DNA of 9,890 nt, taken from the NCBI GenBank assembly GCA_014804185.1, contig JAAVAG010000177.1, forward strand, positions 1-9,890. The letters are read 5' to 3'. A model generated the notes under the pieces. The model did no database searches. It was given only the letters and a program-made list of their open reading frames with translations, and was not told the DNA's origin. Shown one piece after another: positions 5,169 to 9,890 of the stretch (position 1 is its first letter; each line of letters starts with the position of its first letter). Made by a program: the position numbers and the translations under genes. The stretch comes from Lachnospiraceae bacterium. GTDB taxonomy: Bacteria; Bacillota; Clostridia; Lachnospirales; Lachnospiraceae.

Positions 5169-5579
5169 TCATTCCGCAATCTGCTTTCTCGTTTCCTCCA
5201 GTTCCTCTGCAGACGCCTTTCGCGGCTCCCAGAGAATATGCTGTCCATCGTCCTTATAACGTGGAATCAGATGCAAATGAAAATGCATGACTGTCTGCCC
5301 CGCTTCTTCTCCGTTATTCTGAACAAGATTAAATCCGTCCGCTCCCAGCCTCTCACGCATCCGGATTGCCATTCTGCGCGCCAGCTTCATCGCCGCTCCC
5401 GCAGTCTCCTCTTCCAGCGTATACAGGTTATCCGCATGCTCCTTAGGAAGGATCAGCGCATGTCCCCTTGTGGCAGGCCCCAGATCCAAAATCACTCTGA
5501 ATCGTTCATCCTCATAAATTGTCGCGGACGGAATCTCGCCGCTTGCAATCTTACAAAAAATACAATTATCCTTTACCAT
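5169..5579 (-). CDS. HIT-family (HinT-like) nucleotide hydrolase
   Basis: The 136-residue product is a histidine-triad protein. The triad HFHLHLI (99-105) carries the nucleophilic histidine, and NLVQNNGEEAGQTVMH (84-99) is the typical approach to it. An N-terminal CIFC pair (C6, C9) suggests the zinc-binding form common in Gram-positive HIT proteins. Family members hydrolyse nucleoside phosphoramidates and acyl-adenylates in the cytoplasm. I place the start at ATG 5579 because AAGGTG (5586-5591) lies six bases upstream; an in-frame GTG at 5588 falls inside that site. It sits in the same tight gene row as the fumarase genes, with no obvious functional link. Confidence 0.92.
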   Translation of the reverse strand: MVKDNCIFCKIASGEIPSATIYEDERFRVILDLGPATRGHALILPKEHADNLYTLEEETAGAAMKLARRMAIRMRERLGADGFNLVQNNGEEAGQTVMHFHLHLIPRYKDDGQHILWEPRKASAEELEETRKQIAE

Positions 5580-5624
5580 TTTATTCACCTTTTTGCCTTT
5601 CCTCTATATTGTATCTGTCCGCCC

Positions 5625-6623
5625 TCACGGCCGCCCGCCGTCAAATACAAAAATCTGATCCAAAGCGCGCAAAACCTTGAAATCTCCTTTCATTTTCATA
5701 TCCCCACCCATAAACGCTCTCTGGAAACTCATTCTTCCGTCCATAATATCTGTCAGAATGGAACTGCTCAGATGCATTTCCACATCCGCGTCCTCCTCTT
5801 CGTCATAACGGCACTGCAGATCCGTCCCGTCCACACTGATGATCAGCGGTTTCTTTTTTTCCTCAATGTTACATTTATACACCGCCCGGAAACCGGTTTT
5901 GGGCTGAAATGCCTGCTTCAGTCCGGAAATATACTCATCGCTGCCGCTTTCGTCCCCCATCATGTTCTTAAACAGACTGGTGAGTTCCTGTATATCTTCT
6001 TTCTGCTGCTGCACATAGACATCGTCGGAGACATATTGTGACAATTGCTCCGATTCCTGCGGCGTCAGATCAATATTTTTGGTGTTGGACACCATTTTTT
6101 TCACCGCCTGATTGCTGGCGGGAAGACTGACAATTTTCTGATGAATCGTCCGATACAGATTTTCCGCTTTTTTCTCAATCAGCGCCGTATATTCACTGTT
6201 CATCTCCAGTTCAACGGTATCGGCAATGTATCCGCAGATACCGCTGCATGGACGTCCGCCCAGTATTTCCCACGCCGTGGCCAGATTCAGTTTTCCCTCC
6301 CTCTCGCCGTAGGTCGTGGCCATAACCACCGGACACATATAGATCTTTTCTATTTTTTCCTTATCCCCATAAAGCCAGCAGGAATCCAGAAACTGCTGCA
6401 TATATCCGCCGATCCCATACCATTCCACCGTAGTCGCCAGAATGACGCCGTCCGCCGTCTTCAGCGTCTGCGGAAGCGTTGTAATATTGTTTTTCAGTTC
6501 ATAGAGATTAAAGCGCTCTACGGTCACATGCAGTTCATCCAGCACCTCCTGCATCTTATTGATCACATACAGAGTTGGATCTCCCAGAAGCCCTCTTCCG
6601 CCATAATAAATATTAATCTTCAT
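5625..6623 (-). CDS. flavodoxin-like domain fused to an SCP2-like domain
   Basis: The 332-residue product has two parts. Residues 1-165 resemble flavodoxin/NADPH-dependent FMN reductases: an N-terminal strand KINIYYGG, then ILATTVEWYGIGGYMQQFLDS (61-81) and VVMATTYGERE (99-109), which should line an FMN or nucleotide site. Residues about 235-332 look like an SCP2 sterol-carrier domain, a hydrophobic-ligand pocket, ending in GRMSFQRAFMGGDMKMKGDF (296-315) and LRALDQIF. The linker (170-230) is polar and probably helical. The protein may reduce or carry a lipophilic molecule, but the substrate is unknown. Its ATG directly follows the rhomboid TAA (TAAATG), so the two are coupled. No signal peptide is seen. 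The domain calls are fairly firm, the function is not. Confidence 0.8.
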   Translation of the reverse strand: MKINIYYGGRGLLGDPTLYVINKMQEVLDELHVTVERFNLYELKNNITTLPQTLKTADGVILATTVEWYGIGGYMQQFLDSCWLYGDKEKIEKIYMCPVVMATTYGEREGKLNLATAWEILGGRPCSGICGYIADTVELEMNSEYTALIEKKAENLYRTIHQKIVSLPASNQAVKKMVSNTKNIDLTPQESEQLSQYVSDDVYVQQQKEDIQELTSLFKNMMGDESGSDEYISGLKQAFQPKTGFRAVYKCNIEEKKKPLIISVDGTDLQCRYDEEEDADVEMHLSSSILTDIMDGRMSFQRAFMGGDMKMKGDFKVLRALDQIFVFDGGRP

Positions 6624-7265
6624 TTAACTGCCCCGCCTTTCCTGCTGCCCGTCCCGGGAGGATTTATATTTTTTTATTCCGAAACTGATCATACACCATA
6701 TGCCGCCCGCAAGCACCCCTGACAGCGCACCGCCGATGTGCGCGGCGTTGTCAATGTCACTGTTCCCTATGCCGGTATAGATCGAGTATGCCACCACAAA
6801 CAGGACTCTTGCCGGAGTGGCATTGGGCAGATTCAGATCGGATATGAGAACCAGGGCCAGAAGAACTCCCACCAGTCCGAAGACCGCTCCGCTGGCGCCG
6901 ATGGATTCCACATACCACTCTCCCATTCTGATCTTATATATCAGAGACACCACATTTCCTCCGATTCCCGCAGCAAAATACAGGATCGCGAAAGCAATGT
7001 GCCCTATCTCTTTCTCGATCATTGCCCCCAGCCCGAACAGGATCAGCATATTATTGACAAGATGTCCTATATCCGCATGAAAAAACATAGATGCGATCAT
7101 ACGATAGTATTCCCTGTTTTCAAAAAAAAGGTGCGGACTGATCCCAATTGTATTGCCCGGCAGATTCCCGGTAAAACTGCACCATAAAAAAATAAGTACG
7201 TTTACCGCTACCAATACGCCGCTTACATACGGCGCCGTCCTGTATAATCTGAACTTCTGTAACAT
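6624..7265 (-). CDS. rhomboid-family intramembrane serine protease
   Basis: The 213-residue product has six or so hydrophobic segments and the rhomboid signatures HADIGHLVNN (63-72, the HxxxxHxxxN loop), GASGAVFG (123-130) with nucleophile S125, and AAHIGGALSG (174-183) with catalytic H176. It should cleave transmembrane substrates within the membrane. The frame is open up to 7553, but that part overlaps the preceding gene. ATG at 7265 has GGAG (7273-7276) seven bases upstream and gives a normal-sized protein, so I choose it. The tail after the last membrane segment is short and basic. Lying after the Tad-type genes could hint at processing of surface proteins, but that is only proximity; no substrate is known. 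Confidence 0.88.
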   Translation of the reverse strand: MLQKFRLYRTAPYVSGVLVAVNVLIFLWCSFTGNLPGNTIGISPHLFFENREYYRMIASMFFHADIGHLVNNMLILFGLGAMIEKEIGHIAFAILYFAAGIGGNVVSLIYKIRMGEWYVESIGASGAVFGLVGVLLALVLISDLNLPNATPARVLFVVAYSIYTGIGNSDIDNAAHIGGALSGVLAGGIWCMISFGIKKYKSSRDGQQERRGS

Positions 7266-7312
7266 TTCACCGCTCCATACTGTTTCGTCCGCTTTGCGCG
7301 GCTGCTGTCTAA

Positions 7313-7342
7313 AGCGTATCACACTCAAAGAGTTTCTGTCAA
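7313..7342 (-). promoter_or_regulatory. possible promoter of the rhomboid operon
   Basis: On the minus strand a perfect TTGACA (7342-7337), an 18-bp spacer and TACGCT (7318-7313) preceded by TGA, an extended -10. The -35 lies in the last codons of the upstream gene. The -10 hexamer is weak (three of six), so confidence is moderate at best. Confidence 0.4.
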
Positions 7343-8086
7343 CGGAGGTTGTGACACATTCTTTATTTCCATCCCCCTGTAAGGAGTCCTGTATATTTTT
7401 CTTCTCCATCTTTTCTTTTCCGGTCCGCCTGTATTCCGCGCCCCGTCCTCTTCCGTTTCCGACTGCGGCGATAATTCCCTCTCCTCCGTGGCGGACTGTT
7501 CTTTTTGTTTGGGCAGCAGGATCGGCGCCCTTTCCTGCCTGGCCTGTTTCCATAGTTGTATCATTCCTGTGGGCACCGCTCTTTCCCCTAACTGTATCAC
7601 GCTGTTATACAGTTCATATACCCCCTCCTGCAGGGACTCATCCGAATAATCCAGATGCTCTATCAGATACTCCGTCAGTTTTTCCAGATCTGCCGCCTGA
7701 TCTCCGTCATAGCCGGGAATATACAAAAAAGCCCATCTTCCGGTTTCATAATTCTTCATAATATATTCCGGTTTCAGACACAGATCGCTCTGCTTCAGCA
7801 GATATACCTCCATATCCTGCAGTGCGGTCTCCAATCCGTCAAACATTTCCTCCAGACACTTTTCCGTTATTTTTCCGCCCGCACACATCTCCCCCATGCT
7901 GCCCATGGAAGTTATATCATAATATTGATAACAAATACCATCCAGATACCTTTTATCCATCTGCAGCAATCCTTCCACCCGATTTTTCTGCAGGATACGG
8001 CTCCGGTAGCTTTCCATCCCGCTTTCTTCATTCTGCTCCGATACCCTCCTCAGATACTGCCGGCTCAGACTCTCCACTTTCTCCAT
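7325..8086 (-). CDS. DUF6382-like protein of the Tad cluster, without FHA domain
   Basis: The 253-residue product resembles the N-terminal DUF6382 domain that in Lachnospiraceae is commonly joined to a phosphothreonine-binding FHA domain. Matching points are the start (LSRQYLRR), RILQKNRVEGLL (30-41), QYYDITSM (54-61), ALQDMEVYLL (88-97) and the end of the domain near residue 165. After it come an acidic, low-complexity linker (about 195-222) and a basic tail (KKRWRRK); no FHA domain is present. Start 8086 is preferred: GGAGG (8093-8097) is six bases upstream and the protein begins where the family does. It then overlaps the upstream pseudopilin gene by 59 bases. An in-frame start at 8155 would lie deep in that gene. 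A regulatory or assembly role in the pilus system is inferred only from context. Confidence 0.7.
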   Translation of the reverse strand: MEKVESLSRQYLRRVSEQNEESGMESYRSRILQKNRVEGLLQMDKRYLDGICYQYYDITSMGSMGEMCAGGKITEKCLEEMFDGLETALQDMEVYLLKQSDLCLKPEYIMKNYETGRWAFLYIPGYDGDQAADLEKLTEYLIEHLDYSDESLQEGVYELYNSVIQLGERAVPTGMIQLWKQARQERAPILLPKQKEQSATEERELSPQSETEEDGARNTGGPEKKRWRRKIYRTPYRGMEIKNVSQPPLTETL

Positions 8087-8501
8087 TTTCTTCCTCCCAT
8101 ATTCGATCCCACAGCCGCAGCAAAAACACAGGATCCATAATAGTATTCTCTCCATGAACCTCTATATCCCATTCTGTCTCCGGCATTCCCGGCACGGGAA
8201 TCTCCATACTCCCCCTGGCGCTTCCTGTGATTTTTCCGTGCGAGATGCGGATCTGCGGATGCTGCATGGAAACCGCAATATATTTATCCGGTCCTATGTC
8301 TCCGTATATCTCATAAGTTTCCGCCAGCATCTCCGCCCCCACGGCACGCATCGACCTGCTGCCGCGCAGCAGTGCCAGACGCAGATCCTGCTCCGCCAGG
8401 CATCGGTCATACTGGTAAAATCCCATATAGAAGAGAAAAAAATACACCGCAAATACCATCGGCATAAGAAGCGCCGCTTCCAAAGTAAAATACCCTTTCA
8501 T
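8028..8501 (-). CDS. TadE-like pseudopilin
   Basis: The 157-residue product starts MKGYFTLEAALLMPMVFAVYFFLFY: a short leader, a prepilin-peptidase-type site after G3 with Glu at mature position +5, then one hydrophobic helix (about 8-29). This is the TadE-like minor pseudopilin pattern of Tad/Flp pilus clusters; the remainder is expected outside the membrane. Its C-terminal tail is Glu-rich. Start 8501 is chosen because GGGAGG lies six bases upstream, while the open frame to 8531 lacks a good site and would spoil the leader. The gene for the presumed processing peptidase ends 19 bases upstream. Its end overlaps the next gene by 59 bases. Confidence 0.85.
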   Translation of the reverse strand: MKGYFTLEAALLMPMVFAVYFFLFYMGFYQYDRCLAEQDLRLALLRGSRSMRAVGAEMLAETYEIYGDIGPDKYIAVSMQHPQIRISHGKITGSARGSMEIPVPGMPETEWDIEVHGENTIMDPVFLLRLWDRIWEEENGESGESEPAVSEEGIGAE

Positions 8502-8520
8502 ATACAGCCTCCCACAAATT

Positions 8521-8952
8521 CTATCCCGCAATTACACTCTGCAGAAAATGAGCAGCCAGTAAAAACGGCACAAACGGAATCTGTGTCCGCACGGTTGCCC
8601 GTTTCAGGATAAGCAAAAAAATCCCAAATACTGCCGCAAGGAAAAGGGCAAGAAGCAGATCCATCATAACGCGCCCTCCTTCCAGCAGCCCCAGCAGGAT
8701 CAAAAACGCTCCGTCTCCGTACCCGATCTTTTCCCTTGTTGCAAAGGCAAGCAAAATCATACCCGCCCCCGGCATAAGTCCATAGCCCCATATGATATTC
8801 CCGGTTCCGTCTTTCCATGCTGCCATTGCTCCTGCTGCCGCTGCCGCCGCCACTCCCCCGGCCAGCAGCAGAACCGGAATTTTTTTCCGCACTATGTCGC
8901 ATGCACTCCCCAGAATTAAAAGCAGCCACACTGCCAGATCATTGAAACTCAT
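8521..8952 (-). CDS. A24-family prepilin peptidase (TadV/CpaA type)
   Basis: The 143-residue product is a small, all-membrane aspartic protease. The two catalytic aspartates are visible: D19 in SACDIVRKKIP and D80 in the GYGDG box (GxGD). Several hydrophobic segments and the ending IPFVPFLLAAHFL are typical. It lacks the N-terminal methylase domain of large PilD enzymes, as is usual for TadV/CpaA. It would cleave the leaders of Flp pilin and TadE-like proteins at the inner face of the membrane; TadE-like genes flank it on both sides. Start 8952 gives the family's usual N-terminus and avoids overlap with the upstream gene, although the ribosome binding site there is weak. The open frame extends to 9048. 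Confidence 0.87.
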   Translation of the reverse strand: MSFNDLAVWLLLILGSACDIVRKKIPVLLLAGGVAAAAAAGAMAAWKDGTGNIIWGYGLMPGAGMILLAFATREKIGYGDGAFLILLGLLEGGRVMMDLLLALFLAAVFGIFLLILKRATVRTQIPFVPFLLAAHFLQSVIAG

Positions 8953-8983
8953 GCTGATATCCGTCCCATCCTTTCTTCCTTTC

Positions 8984-9856
8984 TTATTCAGCGCATCGCG
9001 AGCAGGGCGGATATCCTCTTTCCACTGCCGCCTCCCAGGTGATCTCATACACCGTCCGCCTCAGTCCGCCGCATTCCCGGTCGCTGTGATATCTGTTTCC
9101 GTCCTCCGTCACAAAGACCGTCTCTTCCTCTCCTTCTCCGCATCTCTCACATGCCGTATATCTCTGGCCGCTGCTGTTTCTGAGCAGCGGAATATCCGTT
9201 CTGGCCGCGCCCTGAACACGGTGCGTCAGATGGCCGCAGCTCCGCCGACAGTGATAAACGCTTCCGTTTTCTGTTACATAGACGATATCTTCCGTTCTTT
9301 CTGTATTACCCGACACATCATATCCCGTCCATGCCCTTGCGTAATAACAGTTATAAGTGCGGACTGTCCCCAGGTTTCCCATGGAAAAGGGCAGCTTCAT
9401 CCGGTATGTAATAACCAGATCGATTCGATCCTCTTCCATGATATCCGCCCTTGTAAAAACGATTCCGCTGCTGTTCTCCAAAGGGGACGCTGCCAGGTAC
9501 TCTCTGTCCAGATCGCTTTCGATCCTTTCTCTGATATACAGGTAAGAAAAAGCAATATCTCCCAGTATATCCGCTATGCCATCCCCGTCCCCCACCGCCT
9601 GATCATACGTATGTCCGTATACCGCCAGCTTTCTTCCCGTTTCATTCAGCGCCCAGGCAAGGTTCCCATGCAGCCGGAGCATTTCTATGGCTGTCAGCAG
9701 ATTGATCACAAAAAAGAGAAACATGGGAAGCACGATGGCCGCTTCCAGCGTCATACTGGCCCGCGGGCCGGAAAGAGGAGACAAAGATGTCTTTCTTACA
9801 GCAAAAGAGTAACTGTAAACAATATGATGATAAATCTTTTCAGGCGTATTCCCCAA
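8984..9856 (-). CDS. TadE-like protein with two tandem C-terminal Cys/His metal-site repeats
   Basis: The product (290 residues from TTG 9856) has a TadE-like region, ASMTLEAAIVLPMFLFFVI (33-51), with Glu at +5 from a likely cleavage after A33 and one membrane helix. The middle should be extracytoplasmic. The C-terminus has two related repeats: VYVTENGSVYH-x4-CGHL...ACERC (192-239) and VFVTEDGNRYH-x4-CGGL...PCSRC (247-288). Each offers one His and three Cys (H202, C207, C236, C239; H257, C262, C285, C288), a likely zinc site. The true start is uncertain: TTG 9856 has no good ribosome binding site, and the frame stays open to the window edge, so the gene may begin outside. It heads the visible pilus cluster, 31 bases before the peptidase gene. 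Confidence 0.8.
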   Translation of the reverse strand: MGNTPEKIYHHIVYSYSFAVRKTSLSPLSGPRASMTLEAAIVLPMFLFFVINLLTAIEMLRLHGNLAWALNETGRKLAVYGHTYDQAVGDGDGIADILGDIAFSYLYIRERIESDLDREYLAASPLENSSGIVFTRADIMEEDRIDLVITYRMKLPFSMGNLGTVRTYNCYYARAWTGYDVSGNTERTEDIVYVTENGSVYHCRRSCGHLTHRVQGAARTDIPLLRNSSGQRYTACERCGEGEEETVFVTEDGNRYHSDRECGGLRRTVYEITWEAAVERGYPPCSRCAE

Positions 9857-9890
9857 TATTCCGGGCGGGTGTCTTCCCCGGATATCTCCC

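Noticed and set aside
4125..6041. Long plus-strand open frames (4125-4994 and 4998-6041)
   Set aside because: They run antisense to the fumarase, HIT and flavodoxin-SCP2 genes, have no family features and are rich in His, Arg, Pro and Ser, as expected for shadows of minus-strand genes.

Overview
The window looks like a chromosomal segment of a Lachnospiraceae-type member of the Clostridia. Genes with strong AGGAGG-type ribosome binding sites lie almost entirely on the minus strand. Recognisable families include a DUF6382-like protein, TadE-like pseudopilins, a two-subunit class I fumarate hydratase, a flavodoxin-like/SCP2 fusion and an Rpn-type putative transposase. This assignment is inferred from gene content and style; no marker gene such as rRNA is present. 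All coding genes I accept are on the minus strand, so transcription runs from high to low coordinates.

Left part (1-2540) is an AT-rich, decaying accessory patch. It starts with a 19-bp tandem repeat whose last copy folds into a GCGAAGC-type mini-hairpin, followed by a stretch that looks like the 3' tail of a tRNA. Next come a RelB/DinJ-like antitoxin and a PIN (VapC-like) toxin that seems to have lost about 30 residues from its middle, an Rpn/PD-(D/E)XK putative transposase with frameshifts, a small antitoxin-like gene, and the ruin of a second PIN-domain toxin gene. The tRNA-like tail at 67-88 closely matches the 3' end of the intact tRNA-Gln at 2547-2618, in the same orientation. The whole patch may therefore be an old tRNA-associated island.

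Middle part (2505-2961) holds tRNA-Gln(CUG) and tRNA-Ser(GCU). Each has its own sigma-70-type promoter and its own intrinsic terminator. The tRNA-Ser promoter is a perfect consensus and its -35 box overlaps the stop codon of the upstream plsC gene.

The core block (2958-7265) is tightly packed: rhomboid protease, flavodoxin-like/SCP2 fusion, HIT-family hydrolase, fumarate hydratase alpha and beta subunits, and a PlsC-type acyltransferase. Short gaps suggest one operon, possibly with a promoter inside the 3' end of the preceding gene.

The right part (7325-9890) is a Tad/Flp-pilus-type cluster: a TadE-like protein with two tandem C-terminal Cys/His metal-site repeats, a small A24-type prepilin peptidase, a second TadE-like protein and a DUF6382-like protein without a visible FHA domain. 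The peptidase is a natural candidate to process the two TadE-like proteins. The cluster continues beyond the right edge.
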